Notes: generated by a model from the sequence alone, not told the origin. A stretch of DNA of 64,000 bases from an uncultured Paracoccaceae bacterium (GCA_947498415.1 CANMKB010000002.1:372001-436000), one strand, 5' to 3'. Numbered from the stretch's first letter, positions 8,556-17,401 are shown. Program-made: numbers and translations.

Positions 8556-8831
8556 TTAAAAGAAACCTTCGTCCTCTGACGCTGAAGACATCTCTTGCCC
8601 AGAACGCGCCAGCATCAGACCGCCCAAAAACAACACCGCCCCAATCGCGCTTTGCATCAGTGCAATCTCAGCATCACTCGAGATATACGGCATCAACGCC
8701 GTGCACACACCCAGAATGCAAAGACAGGTTCCCGCAAACAATCCCACAAGTCGACACAGCACAGTGAACGCCATATCTGCAACTGTTGCAGAATATGAGT
8801 GAACAGCAGTTCCATTCGAAGTGCGATGCAT
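8556..8831 (-). CDS. Small membrane protein of unknown function
   Basis: A 91-residue protein not recognised as a named family. It has two hydrophobic helices (about FTVLCRLVGLFAGTCLCIL and LMQSAIGAVLFLGGLML) joined by a short loop, and an acidic serine-rich tail ending SASEDEGFF. The reading frame is open further upstream, but the start at 8831 is preferred because AAGGGG stands seven bases before the ATG. It has its own terminator and is divergent from rpsF. Confidence 0.6.
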   Translation of the reverse strand: MHRTSNGTAVHSYSATVADMAFTVLCRLVGLFAGTCLCILGVCTALMPYISSDAEIALMQSAIGAVLFLGGLMLARSGQEMSSASEDEGFF

Positions 8832-8957
8832 GTGAAAACCCCTTGTGGTCGAGCCTCTGGTAATTCCTGTGACAACATTCCGCTCAAAAGCGGCGCAAAT
8901 GGGGCAGAACACCTTTGAAATATGGCGGAAACAGTATGTTTCTAATTTAAAACACAC

Positions 8958-9009
8958 TTGTTTTGTGGTGGGCATACGTTATACAGCGCAAATCTTTTCG
9001 CAATTGACT
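8958..9009 (+). promoter_or_regulatory. Possible promoters of the rpsF operon
   Basis: TTGTTT (8958-8963), a 16-bp gap and TATACA (8980-8985) resemble a sigma-70 promoter. A second TTGACT (9004-9009) lacks an obvious -10 partner. Both are in the 265-bp gap before rpsF. Assigned by eye only. Confidence 0.3.
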
Positions 9010-9096
9010 TAGAACCGCGCAGTCTCTCGTGGGTGGGGCGCGAAAAGATCTATAGCCCTACTCTTTGAAATGCGCTTGAAATGAAATGGAGAGCAC

Positions 9097-9453
9097 ATGC
9101 CACTGTATGAGCATGTATTCATCTCGCGTCAGGACTTGTCCAACGCGCAAGCTGAAGGTCTTATCGAACATTTTGGCACAGTCCTTTCGGACAACGGCGG
9201 CAAGCTGGTTGAATCCGAGTACTGGGGCGTCAAAACGATGGCCTACAAAATCAACAAGAACCGTAAAGGCCACTATGCCTTCTTGAAAACCGATGCAGAT
9301 GCAGCGGCTGTTCAAGAAATGGAACGTCTGATGCGTCTGCATGACGACGTTATGCGCGTCCTGACCATCAAGGTCGACGATCACGCAGAAGGCCCATCTG
9401 TTCAAATGCAAAAACGTGACGACCGTGGCGATCGCCGCGAGCGCCGCAACTGA
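9097..9453 (+). CDS. rpsF: 30S ribosomal protein S6
   Basis: A 118-residue protein starting MPLYEHVFISRQDLSNAQ, the typical alphaproteobacterial S6 start, with the conserved WGVKTMAYKINKNRKGHY segment. S6 pairs with S18 on the central domain of 16S rRNA. It has a charged C-terminal tail (DDRGDRRERRN). The ribosome binding site GGAGAGCAC fits. It is the first gene of rpsF-rpsR-rplI. Confidence 0.98.
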   Translation: MPLYEHVFISRQDLSNAQAEGLIEHFGTVLSDNGGKLVESEYWGVKTMAYKINKNRKGHYAFLKTDADAAAVQEMERLMRLHDDVMRVLTIKVDDHAEGPSVQMQKRDDRGDRRERRN

Positions 9454-9478
9454 TAGCGCGAAGAAAGGACTGTAACCC

Positions 9479-9706
9479 ATGGCTGCAAAACCATTTTTCC
9501 GCCGTCGTAAGGTCTGCCCATTCTCTGGTGAGAATGCGCCTAAGATCGACTACAAAGACACGAAACTTCTGCAACGCTACATCTCTGAGCGTGGCAAAAT
9601 CGTGCCTTCTCGTATCACTGCAGTTTCTGCGAAAAAGCAGCGTGAGCTGTCTCGTGCGATCAAACGCGCACGTTTCCTCGCTCTGCTGCCCTACGCTGTG
9701 AAATAA
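9479..9706 (+). CDS. rpsR: 30S ribosomal protein S18
   Basis: A 75-residue basic protein with the family core [18 protein letters not shown] followed by RIT and a basic C-terminus, so it is canonical S18, the partner of S6 in the 30S platform. It lies 25 bp after rpsF and 11 bp before rplI and is clearly co-transcribed. Confidence 0.98.
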   Translation: MAAKPFFRRRKVCPFSGENAPKIDYKDTKLLQRYISERGKIVPSRITAVSAKKQRELSRAIKRARFLALLPYAVK

Positions 9707-9717
9707 GGAGAAAACTC

Positions 9718-10338
9718 ATGCAAGTTATCCTTCTGGAACGCGTGGCCAAACTCGGCCAAATGGGTGACGTGGTTGACGTGAAGCCGGGCTATGCTCGCAA
9801 CTTCTTGCTGCCGCAAGGCAAAGCTTTGACAGCGTCTGACAACAATGTTGCTCAGTTCGAAGCTCAAAAAGCACAGCTTGAAGCACGCAACTTGGAAACC
9901 AAGAAAGAAGCTGAAGATCTGGCTGCAAAGCTTGATGGTCAGCAATTCATCGTGATTCGTTCTGCGTCTGACGCAGGTGCACTGTATGGCTCTGTTACAC
10001 CTCGTGACGCAGCTGAAGTTGCAACTGCCGAAGGCTTCTCTGTTGACCGCAAACAAGTTGCTTTGATCGCTCCGATCAAAGACCTGGGTCTGCACACAGT
10101 AGAAGTTAAGCTGCACCCTGAAGTTTCTGTTGAGATCGTTATGAACGTCGCACGTTCCAACGAAGAAGCAGAACTGCAGGCTTCTGGTAAATCTATCCAG
10201 GAACTGGCGGCAGAAGCAGAAGCTGAAGCAGAATTCGAAATCGCCGAATTGTTCGACGATATCGGTTCCGCAGCATCTGACGATGACATGGACGATGAAG
10301 CACCAGCAGAAGCGTCTGACGAAGAAGCTGCGTCTTAA
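9718..10338 (+). CDS. rplI: 50S ribosomal protein L9
   Basis: A 206-residue L9 with the N-terminal signature [20 protein letters not shown] and [13 protein letters not shown], a central helix and the C-terminal RNA-binding domain. It is longer than the usual 150 or so residues because of a very acidic, alanine-rich tail (residues about 155-206, many Glu and Asp), as seen in other Rhodobacterales. The start has a strong AAGGAG site. Confidence 0.97.
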   Translation: MQVILLERVAKLGQMGDVVDVKPGYARNFLLPQGKALTASDNNVAQFEAQKAQLEARNLETKKEAEDLAAKLDGQQFIVIRSASDAGALYGSVTPRDAAEVATAEGFSVDRKQVALIAPIKDLGLHTVEVKLHPEVSVEIVMNVARSNEEAELQASGKSIQELAAEAEAEAEFEIAELFDDIGSAASDDDMDDEAPAEASDEEAAS

Positions 10339-10452
10339 TCGCCTTCTTTTAAAACATCGGGGTGCGCAATCTCTGCGCGCCTCACCTCTTGCAAGCAATT
10401 GCTGCAAAACGCAGCAAGAGAACACTTTTAAGGCGAAGAATTTGCCCCGATG
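10339..10452 (+). other. Candidate structured RNA between rplI and the HTH regulator
   Basis: Visible pairings: an outer 8-bp helix CATCGGGG (10355-10362) with CCCCGATG (10445-10452), enclosing a hairpin GCGCA/TGCGC (10364-10378) and a hairpin CTCTTGC/GCAAGAG (10386-10392, 10414-10420). A further segment TCGCCTT (10339-10345) can pair with AAGGCGA (10430-10436), crossing the outer helix, so it would be a pseudoknot or an alternative state. There is no strong T tract, so it is not a plain terminator. It may be the 3' end of the rplI transcript or the leader of the next gene. Confidence 0.35.
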
Positions 10453-10550
10453 CCATATTTAGGGCAGAAACGCTATACAAGAATAAAAGTCGCCGTGGGA
10501 GAGAGGACTGTTTCTCCGTCCATAATTAGTAGTTAGAAAACGGGTGAGTT

Positions 10551-10952
10551 ATGAACAAGATCGATGTATTGGTCGGAAAACGGATACGGGCGCGTCGCCA
10601 CGCGATGGGCCTTAGCCAAACAGAACTAGGTGAAGCGATCGGTGTAAAGTTTCAGCAGATTCAAAAGTACGAGACAGGCGCAAACCGCGTAAGTGCTTCT
10701 CGTCTTTGGGCTGTCGCAGAAAAGCTTGGCGTAGACGTTGTTTACTTCTTTGAAGGCATCCGCCGTGACGAAGAAGCCCTAGGCAAAGAACAAGATCCCG
10801 TTGACAAAATGGAGTTCCTCTCTGATCGTGATGCGATCGAGATGATGGAATTGTATCGTAAACTACCACAATCCCAACGCGCAGCAGTTTTGGCATTCAT
10901 GCGCTCTATGACTGTTGAGCAGGATGGTAACAAACTAAGCGTTGCAAACTAA
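10551..10952 (+). CDS. Cro/CI-type (XRE) transcriptional regulator, PraR-like
   Basis: A 133-residue protein with an N-terminal XRE helix-turn-helix (about residues 8-65: RIRARRHAMGLSQTELGEAIGV, QKYETGANRVSASRLW) and a mostly helical C-terminal part. It resembles the short regulators that include rhizobial PraR, some of which control quorum sensing. Its position directly before luxR and luxI on the same strand makes a role in that circuit likely but inferred. The ribosome binding site (GGGTGAG) is moderate. Confidence 0.8.
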   Translation: MNKIDVLVGKRIRARRHAMGLSQTELGEAIGVKFQQIQKYETGANRVSASRLWAVAEKLGVDVVYFFEGIRRDEEALGKEQDPVDKMEFLSDRDAIEMMELYRKLPQSQRAAVLAFMRSMTVEQDGNKLSVAN

Positions 10953-10985
10953 ACGTTGCCAATTAAACTCGGCGACAAATGGGTC

Positions 10986-11000
10986 CTAGATAGTTTCTAG
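10986..11000. promoter_or_regulatory. Inverted repeat just before luxR
   Basis: CTAGA and TCTAG are separated by five bases, 22 bp upstream of the GTG start of luxR. It could be an operator or a small leader structure. The arms are short, so chance is not excluded. Confidence 0.25.
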
Positions 11001-11021
11001 ACGCCCAGAGGAGAATGCATA

Positions 11022-11723
11022 GTGGATTTGATCGATCTAAGTAAATCGACAAATGGAAAAGGAAGGTTCCCGGCCTTCATTGATAACCTGTGCAGTAAAT
11101 TCGAACTCGAATATGCGTCCTACGTCGCGATGATGCCACGCGCAAGTGATGTTCAGTTTTACGCAAACTACCCAAACGACTGGGTAGAGCACTATAGTGC
11201 AGCTGATCTTCAAAAGTTTGACCCCACTATTCATATGTCAGTGCGCAGCATTGCACCTGTGGATTGGGGACGTTTCCAGCGTGACACAAATTACAACAAG
11301 GTCTTTATCGCCGGAAAAGATTTCGGAATTCCTAACGTCGGAGTATCTGTTCCGATACGCGGCCCCTACGGGGACGTTGGATTGCTCAGCGTTTGCCGAA
11401 ACAGTAAAAATGATCAATGGTCGAAGCTGAAACAAAAGATCATGGGTGAACTTCAAGTCGCAGCAGTTCACATGCATGACAATGTTATGAGTTCAGGCTT
11501 ATTGCCAGATGCATTAACACAACCGGTCCTGTCACAGCGTGAAAAAGAGATTTTGCAGTGGGTGGCCGTTGGTAAAAGCCAGCAAGACATTGGGGACATT
11601 CTGTGCATTTCACACCGCACGGTCGAAGTTCACCTTCGCTCAGGTCGTGAAAAGCTTAAAGCGTTGACGACTTCCCAAGCGGTAGGTCGCGCAGTCAACC
11701 TTGGCATCATTCACTCAGGCTAA
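11022..11723 (+). CDS. LuxR-family quorum-sensing regulator
   Basis: A 233-residue protein. The N-terminal autoinducer-binding domain (about 10-160) keeps family residues in YANYPNDWVEHY, FDPTIH and APVDW. The C-terminal LuxR helix-turn-helix (about 170-230) contains LSQREKEILQWVAVGKSQQ and a recognition helix with RTVEVHL. It should bind an acyl-homoserine lactone and control transcription. The start is GTG with GAGGAG eight bases upstream. The luxI-type gene follows on the same strand 130 bp downstream, making this a cognate pair. Confidence 0.92.
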   Translation: MDLIDLSKSTNGKGRFPAFIDNLCSKFELEYASYVAMMPRASDVQFYANYPNDWVEHYSAADLQKFDPTIHMSVRSIAPVDWGRFQRDTNYNKVFIAGKDFGIPNVGVSVPIRGPYGDVGLLSVCRNSKNDQWSKLKQKIMGELQVAAVHMHDNVMSSGLLPDALTQPVLSQREKEILQWVAVGKSQQDIGDILCISHRTVEVHLRSGREKLKALTTSQAVGRAVNLGIIHSG

Positions 11724-11797
11724 ATGCCTATATTTTCAGAACTTTAAGTTTCTAACCCTGTATATTTCTGCCCTTAAGTACGAAAAATACGGGAATC

Positions 11798-11808
11798 CCC
11801 TAATAGGG
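11798..11808. promoter_or_regulatory. 11-bp dyad upstream of luxI, possible lux-box-like site
   Basis: CCCTA and TAGGG around a central A form a perfect dyad 45 bp before the luxI ATG, in the 130-bp luxR-luxI gap. Flanking bases add a few further matched pairs. The position suits an activator or repressor site for luxI. It does not match a lux-box consensus that I can recall. Confidence 0.3.
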
Positions 11809-11853
11809 AAATCGTCAACTCTTCGTTAAGTTCATCTCAAGCAACACGAGGGG

Positions 11854-12762
11854 ATGAACGTGATTATCGTAATCGACGCACTAAATGCAGATAAATTCAG
11901 CGACATTTTGGACGAGGTCTACAAACTTCGTGCTCGTGTCTTTAACGAACGTCTGGGTTGGCAAGTTGATGTCACAGATGGTCGCGAAATCGACGCATAT
12001 GACAAGATGGATCCTGCGACCATTGTAAGTCTTGATGAAGACGGAGACGTTGTTGGTTGTATGCGACTGCTACAAACAACTGGTCCGCATATGCTCGCAG
12101 ACATCTTCTACGAGATTTTGGACGGTGAGCCGCCGATCCGGGCATCAAATGTTTGGGAAGCAACCCGTTTCTGCATTGATACAAATAAGCTCAAAGGCAC
12201 AAAGAAAACCAATTCCATTTCTCACTACACGTCCGAAGTGATGATTGGTGGTTTCGAATATGCGCGTGACGCCGGTATTCTTGATTTCGTTGCTGTAATT
12301 GACCCAGTAATGAACCGTGTGATGAAGCGTTCTGGGAATGCGCCATACGACTATCTCGGATCCATGAAGCCAATGGGCATCGTCAATGCCATGGCTGCAT
12401 TGATGGACTGCTCGAACGAACGCATCAACAGCATCCGTCAACATGCTGGCATTGATTACGATGTCTTCATGTCAGACGACCAAGCCTTGGATCTGTTTGC
12501 TATGGGACAATTCAAAAAATCGATCGGCGAAGGTATGCCATTAGAAATGGCCATGAATGGTTCCTCCACGGCAAAAACCGAAGATCTTCAACGATACTGC
12601 TATGAGCAAATGTTGAACGCGAACGATCCGCGAGAGACCGAGGCAGCATTTGAGCTGATCAAGCTACTGGGCGCAAAAATTGGAGCGGAAACTCCTTCAG
12701 ATCTGCAACGCATCGCGCACCAACTTTCAAGCCGTTCGGTTCGCCAAGATAGCCACGCCTAA
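11854..12762 (+). CDS. Acyl-homoserine-lactone synthase (LuxI family) with long C-terminal extension
   Basis: A 302-residue protein whose first 200 or so residues are a LuxI synthase: Arg and Phe of YKLRARVFNERLGW, Asp pair in the DGREIDAYDKMD region, CMRLL, and the VWEATRF motif. It makes an acyl-homoserine lactone from S-adenosylmethionine and acyl-ACP. Typical LuxI proteins have 190-230 residues; here about 90 extra residues form a predicted helical tail with no family that I recognise. GAGGGG directly abuts the ATG, so a GTG two codons later (11860), six bases from that site, may be the true start. Confidence 0.92.
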   Translation: MNVIIVIDALNADKFSDILDEVYKLRARVFNERLGWQVDVTDGREIDAYDKMDPATIVSLDEDGDVVGCMRLLQTTGPHMLADIFYEILDGEPPIRASNVWEATRFCIDTNKLKGTKKTNSISHYTSEVMIGGFEYARDAGILDFVAVIDPVMNRVMKRSGNAPYDYLGSMKPMGIVNAMAALMDCSNERINSIRQHAGIDYDVFMSDDQALDLFAMGQFKKSIGEGMPLEMAMNGSSTAKTEDLQRYCYEQMLNANDPRETEAAFELIKLLGAKIGAETPSDLQRIAHQLSSRSVRQDSHA

Positions 12763-12772
12763 GAATTCGATC

Positions 12773-12935
12773 ATGCCCTCTCCCACATTGGGCATTTTCA
12801 TCCCCGCCGCTACCCCATCCCAATCTATGCGTAGCGGCATTCTCCTGCCCTCTGATCCCCTGGGCAGGGTTGCGTAAACTCCTATCACGCAACAAAGAAA
12901 GGAGCTGTCTCTCTCCAGACAGCTCCTTTTCTTTT
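12773..12935 (+). ncRNA. Candidate small RNA: five tandem hairpins in the luxI 3' region
   Basis: Five consecutive perfect stems follow luxI. (1) ATGCCC/GGGCAT, 12773-12795. (2) GCCGCTAC/GTAGCGGC, 12806-12838. (3) CCTGCCC/GGGCAGG, 12844-12868. (4) GTTGCGT/ACGCAAC, 12869-12893. (5) a 13-bp terminator stem, 12898-12929, followed by TTTTCTTTT. Loops 1, 3 and 4 are all 11 nt, and all five loops are C/U-rich (CTCCC, TCCC, TCCCC, CTCCT, CTCTCC), resembling anti-Shine-Dalgarno motifs. No coding frame fits. It could be processed from the luxI transcript or have its own promoter inside luxI. Confidence 0.6.
12898..12935 (+). terminator. Strong terminator of luxI and of the candidate small RNA
   Basis: Arms AAAGGAGCTGTCT and AGACAGCTCCTTT around CTCTCC, followed by TTTTCTTTT: a textbook rho-independent terminator on the plus strand. 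Confidence 0.92.
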
Positions 12936-13040
12936 GCGAAACCAAAACTTCACAATTTCACTCGGTGACTCCTCACTTTTGTTTGGCCCCTGCCCCGATA
13001 ACATGGCCCCAGTAACATCGCCTCAATTGCGTCGCCAAAG

Positions 13041-13069
13041 AAAAAGGGCCGCCAAATTGGCAGCCCTTA
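13041..13069 (-). terminator. Terminator of tig
   Basis: Arms AAGGGCcGCC and GGCaGCCCTT (one mismatch) around AAATT, followed on the minus strand by TTTTTCTTT, 22 bp past the tig stop. Confidence 0.8.
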
Positions 13070-13091
13070 AATTCTAGTCTGTCAGAAGAGT

Positions 13092-14426
13092 TTACTCTTC
13101 GTCGAGCGCTTCTACAGCTTTCTGCAGATCGTCCTTAGAGACTTCTTTGTCAGAAACCTGAGCCAGCTCTACGATGTAATCAACAACTTTGTCTTCGAAC
13201 AGTGGTGCACGCAGCTGTTGCTGCATCTGTGCGTTCTGTTGAACGAATTCAAAGAACTGACGCTCTTGGCCAGGGTACTGACGCGCTTGGTTCATGATCG
13301 CTTGGGTCATCTCAGCGTCAGTCACTTCGACTTCAGCTTTCTGACCAAGCTCTGCAAGCAGCAGGCCTAGACGCACACGGCGCTCTGCCAGTTTGTTGTG
13401 CTCGTCGGTTGGCTCGATCTTGTCGTGATCGTGGCCTTCAACGTCTGGGTTTTCTTCGTGCCACAGCTGGTGCGCGATTTGGCCTGCTTCCGCTTCCACC
13501 AAGGAAGGAGGCAGATCAAAGGAAACCAGATCGTCCAACTTGTCCAAAAGGCCGCGCTTCATAACCTGACGCGCCGCGCCAACGTATTCCGCTTCCAGGC
13601 GCTCAGAAACCTGACCCTTCAGGGCCTCCAGATCTTCTGCGCCAAATTTTTTGGCCAGCTCGTCGTTCAGCTCTGCAGCAACAGGCTCTTTGACGGCTTT
13701 GATGGTGCAAGAGAAGACTGCTTCTTTGCCCGCAAGGTGTTCTGCTTGGTAATCTTCTGGGAAAGAAACGGTTACGTCTTTTTCTTCCTCAGCTTTTACG
13801 CCAACCAGCTGCTCTTCAAAACCAGGAATGAACTGGCTAGAGCCCAGAACCAATGGGAAGTCATCGCCCGCGCCGCCTTCAAAGGCTTCGCCGTCGATCT
13901 TACCCACGAAATCCATAACGACTTGGTCGCCGTCTTTCGCTTTGGTGCCTTTTTTACGATCTTTAAAGTCTTGTGCTGTTTCAGCAAGATTTGCCAACGC
14001 TTCGTCAACGTCTGCGGCTTGCGCTTTCACAACCAGCTTTTCCAGCTCGATGGATTTCAGCTCAACTTCAGGAATCTCTGGCAGAGCTTCGTAAGACATT
14101 TCAACGTTGACGTCGTCGCCTTCTTTCCACTCTTCGCCGTTTTTCATTTCGACTTTTGGCTGCAAAGCTGGACGATCGCCAGACTTCTCAAAGTGCTCGT
14201 TCATCGCACCATCAACAGCTTCTTGCATAGCTTCACCCAGCAGACGCTGACCGAATTGCTTTTTCAGCAAAGCCATAGGCACTTTACCTTTACGGAAGCC
14301 TTTCATTTCGACTTCAGGCTGTGCTTCTACGAGCTTTTCGTTAACTTTTGCGTCCAGCTCAGCTGCGGTCACAGTGATATCGTATCCGCGCTTCAGGCCG
14401 TCGTTCAGGGTCTCAGTGACCTGCAT
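13092..14426 (-). CDS. tig: Trigger factor
   Basis: A 444-residue ribosome-associated chaperone and prolyl isomerase. Order: N-terminal ribosome-binding domain with [13 protein letters not shown]-type domain (about 160-245, [20 protein letters not shown]), and C-terminal substrate cradle. The start at 14426 ([10 protein letters not shown]) is preferred over an upstream in-frame codon because GGAAG is well placed and the protein then matches the family N-terminus. The C-terminal tail is acidic. Confidence 0.97.
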   Translation of the reverse strand: MQVTETLNDGLKRGYDITVTAAELDAKVNEKLVEAQPEVEMKGFRKGKVPMALLKKQFGQRLLGEAMQEAVDGAMNEHFEKSGDRPALQPKVEMKNGEEWKEGDDVNVEMSYEALPEIPEVELKSIELEKLVVKAQAADVDEALANLAETAQDFKDRKKGTKAKDGDQVVMDFVGKIDGEAFEGGAGDDFPLVLGSSQFIPGFEEQLVGVKAEEEKDVTVSFPEDYQAEHLAGKEAVFSCTIKAVKEPVAAELNDELAKKFGAEDLEALKGQVSERLEAEYVGAARQVMKRGLLDKLDDLVSFDLPPSLVEAEAGQIAHQLWHEENPDVEGHDHDKIEPTDEHNKLAERRVRLGLLLAELGQKAEVEVTDAEMTQAIMNQARQYPGQERQFFEFVQQNAQMQQQLRAPLFEDKVVDYIVELAQVSDKEVSKDDLQKAVEALDEE

Positions 14427-14602
14427 GGTGGCTTCCTTCTTAAAGTTGGGCGTTTGTATTGCGCCGCAGCCTAATAAATCAGTCGCTCTAATAGGGCTTC
14501 CAAGCCATCGGCGCAAGACGAATGTGCCTTAGAAAGAGCCAGAATTAGCCCATCGCGAGCTTTCCGCCGAGAAAGTAATTATTGCTGCGTCAGAAATCAA
14601 AG

Positions 14603-14687
14603 TGGTGCGGGTGAAGGGACTTGAACCCCCACGCCTTGCGGCGCCAGAACCTAAATCTGGTGCGTCTACCAATTCCGCCACACCCGC
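14603..14687 (-). tRNA. tRNA-Leu (anticodon UAG)
   Basis: The minus strand folds into a class II tRNA: acceptor GCGGGTG/CACCCGC, D-arm with GGCGGAATTGGTAGACGC, anticodon stem CCAGA/TCTGG with loop TTTAGGT (anticodon TAG), a long variable arm typical of leucine tRNAs, and T-arm GGGGGTTCAAGTCCC. The 3' CCA is encoded. Length 85 nt. Confidence 0.96.
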
Positions 14688-14944
14688 ACAAAACATCAAG
14701 CAAATCACTGTCCGCCTGTGTTGGGGCGTTCTCTAGCAAAGGTCGAAAGCGGATGTAAGAGGAAAAATCACATTTATTGCACTTAGTGGAACGCGGCCAA
14801 AGAAAGCTGGTTTAAATACCCAATAATAATGGGGCGAGATCCAACCTGCTGCACCCTTACATAAAGACTGCCCACACTCGTCTTTCACTTAAACCGAATC
14901 CCACCACCCATTTGGCGTCAACGATCCCGCCTAGGCGCCCTTCC

Positions 14945-14972
14945 CTTCATCTTTCCGCAAATACTCCGGGGG
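14945..14972 (-). repeat. Dispersed intergenic repeat, copy 1
   Basis: Read on the minus strand this 28-mer has CCCCCGGAGTATTT, two variable bases, then GGAAAGATGAAG. It matches the copy at 19730-19757 at 25 of 28 positions, and its core matches the shorter copy at 59115-59136. It lies next to GC-rich hairpins. Confidence 0.7.
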
Positions 14973-14998
14973 AGCGGTCACACCCTTAGGTGTGGCCC

Positions 14999-15054
14999 GG
15001 GGGCAGAGCCCCCAAATACACGTCAAGGGGGCAGAGCCCCCAAATTCACGTTAA
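14999..15054 (+). repeat. Tandem pair of 28-bp GC-rich repeats
   Basis: Two directly adjacent units (14999-15026 and 15027-15054) each start with the hairpin GGGGG-CAGAG-CCCCC and end with an AAAT.CACGT.AA segment, differing at two positions. Function unknown. They sit beside copy 1 of the dispersed repeat. Confidence 0.75.
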
Positions 15055-15335
15055 CTCGTTTCACTTACCTGCATCGATATCGCAAAGATTCTCCCCAAAA
15101 CACTCCCACGTCTTGCGTTGCTACATACCTCTGCTAAGGCCAAAATGGGTTCACCATACCGGAATCATCCAGGGCCAATTGAGTGCTGCATCTTTGGGCA
15201 AAGACCAACACCTCGACCAACATTTCATCCGCATCCGATTCAATTTCGCACATCTTGACAGCATTATGCCTATTTTTTAATCAATGAGCAGCAATCCATC
15301 ATCTGGACCGGCCCCATTCCGCCTTAGCCAATTGA

Positions 15336-15731
<396 letters not shown>

Positions 15732-15762
15732 CCACCTATCTATTTGAACAAGGGGAAAGCGA

Positions 15763-17169
15763 ATGAGCGCTGAAGCAGTTCTCAAGCTGATCAAAGACGA
15801 AGAAGCGGCATATGTTGATATCCGTTTCACAGACACACGCGGCAAGCTGCAGCACGTGACTGTTGATGTTGACCTGGTCGACGAAGACTTCCTAGAAGAA
15901 GGCTTCATGTTTGACGGGTCTTCCATCGCTGGTTGGAAATCCATCGAAAACTCTGACATGAAACTGATCCCAGACACCACGTCTGCTTATGTTGATCCGT
16001 TCTATGCAGAGAAAACAATCTGCATCCACTGCTCCATCGTAGAGCCAGACACTGGCGAATCCTACGAGCGTGACCCACGCGGCACAGCGGAAAAAGCAGA
16101 AGCATATCTGAAATCCTCTGGCATCGGTGACGTTGCTTACATGGGTCCAGAAGCAGAATTCTTCCTGTTTGACGACGTACGTTTCTCCAACACAATCAAC
16201 AAAGTATCTTACGAAGTTGATGCACAGGACGCGTCTTGGAACACAGACACTGAATACGAAATGGGCAACACGGGTCACCGTCCTGGCCTCAAAGGTGGTT
16301 ACTTCCCAGTAAACCCAACCGATGATGCACAAGACATCCGTTCCGAGATGCTGTCCACTATGAAGCGTCTGGGCATGAAAACTGACAAACACCACCACGA
16401 AGTGGCGTCCTGTCAGCACGAGCTTGGCCTTATCTTTGATAGCCTGACCAAGCAAGCAGACGAACTGCAGAAGTATAAGTACGTGATCCACAACGTGGCA
16501 CAGTCTTATGGCAAATCCGCAACCTTCATGCCAAAGCCAGTATACGGCGACAACGGCACAGGTATGCACGTGAACATGTCCATCTGGAAAGATGGTAAGC
16601 CATTGTTCGCAGGCGACAAATACGCGGATCTGTCCCAAGAAGCTCTGTACTTCATTGGTGGTATCCTGAAGCACGCGAAAGCGTTGAACGCCTTCACAAA
16701 CCCATCCACCAACTCTTACAAGCGTCTGATCCCAGGCTTCGAAGCACCAGTTCTGCGCGCATATTCTGCACGTAACCGCTCTGGCTGTGTTCGTATCCCT
16801 TGGACAGAATCTCCTAAAGCGAAGCGCGTCGAAGCTCGTTTCCCTGATCCATCTGCCAACCCATACCTGTGCTTCGCAGCACTTCTGATGGCTGGCCTAG
16901 ACGGCATCAAAAACAAGATCGATCCAGGCGAAGCAATGGATAAGAACCTGTACGACTTGCCTGCTGAAGAACTGGCAGACATCCCAACTGTATGTGGTTC
17001 CCTGCGCGAAGCGCTGGAAGAACTGAAAGCAAACAGCGACTTCCTGCTGGCCGGTGATGTATTCACCAAAGACCAGATCGAAGGCTACATCGAGCTGAAG
17101 ATGGAAGAAGTTGAAATGTATGAGCACACTCCACACCCAGTGGAATTTGGCATGTACTACAGCTGCTAA
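15763..17169 (+). CDS. glnA: Glutamine synthetase type I
   Basis: A 468-residue enzyme that makes glutamine from glutamate, ammonia and ATP. Visible: [17 protein letters not shown], the ATP-binding segment [17 protein letters not shown], and the adenylylation site Tyr in NLYDLPAEE near residue 397. So activity is probably controlled by GlnE, with P-II from the gene just upstream. Length is standard for GSI-beta. Confidence 0.98.
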   Translation: MSAEAVLKLIKDEEAAYVDIRFTDTRGKLQHVTVDVDLVDEDFLEEGFMFDGSSIAGWKSIENSDMKLIPDTTSAYVDPFYAEKTICIHCSIVEPDTGESYERDPRGTAEKAEAYLKSSGIGDVAYMGPEAEFFLFDDVRFSNTINKVSYEVDAQDASWNTDTEYEMGNTGHRPGLKGGYFPVNPTDDAQDIRSEMLSTMKRLGMKTDKHHHEVASCQHELGLIFDSLTKQADELQKYKYVIHNVAQSYGKSATFMPKPVYGDNGTGMHVNMSIWKDGKPLFAGDKYADLSQEALYFIGGILKHAKALNAFTNPSTNSYKRLIPGFEAPVLRAYSARNRSGCVRIPWTESPKAKRVEARFPDPSANPYLCFAALLMAGLDGIKNKIDPGEAMDKNLYDLPAEELADIPTVCGSLREALEELKANSDFLLAGDVFTKDQIEGYIELKMEEVEMYEHTPHPVEFGMYYSC

Positions 17170-17192
17170 TCTGCAGTTTCACAGAATTGAGA

Positions 17193-17223
17193 AAGGCGTC
17201 CCTCGGGGCGCCTTTTTCTTTTT
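17193..17223 (+). terminator. Terminator of glnBA
   Basis: A stem (AAAGGCGTCCC with GGGGCGCCTTT, one mismatch) with a TCG loop is followed by TTTTTCTTTTT. Confidence 0.85.
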
Positions 17224-17401
17224 AGAACATCGAGTTGAGGGAAACGCATCTGTCACAAGGCACTCAGAAGTAACCCAAGCACCACACGGTCCTTTCTGCA
17301 GACATCCATTTAATCATGGGCCGATACTAATGCGGGATTGGCCCTACGCAGAAACGCTTGTGCGTCCCAAATTGACCGTATTCACTTCGGAGAGACACAC
17401 C

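Noticed and set aside
12773..12930. Reading the five hairpins on the minus strand as a CsrA/RsmA-type sponge RNA (GGA in every loop)
   Set aside because: The loops do show GGA on that strand, which is notable, but the T tract and terminator geometry are on the plus strand, luxI transcription enters from that side, and the minus strand lacks a terminator at its end. The plus-strand reading is preferred.
13398..14474. A long antisense frame (358 residues) across tig
   Set aside because: It is the mirror of trigger factor codon bias; tig has all family motifs and its own ribosome binding site.
14990..15280. A 96-residue plus-strand frame before glnB
   Set aside because: It runs through the tandem 28-bp hairpin units, has no ribosome binding site and no protein-like pattern.
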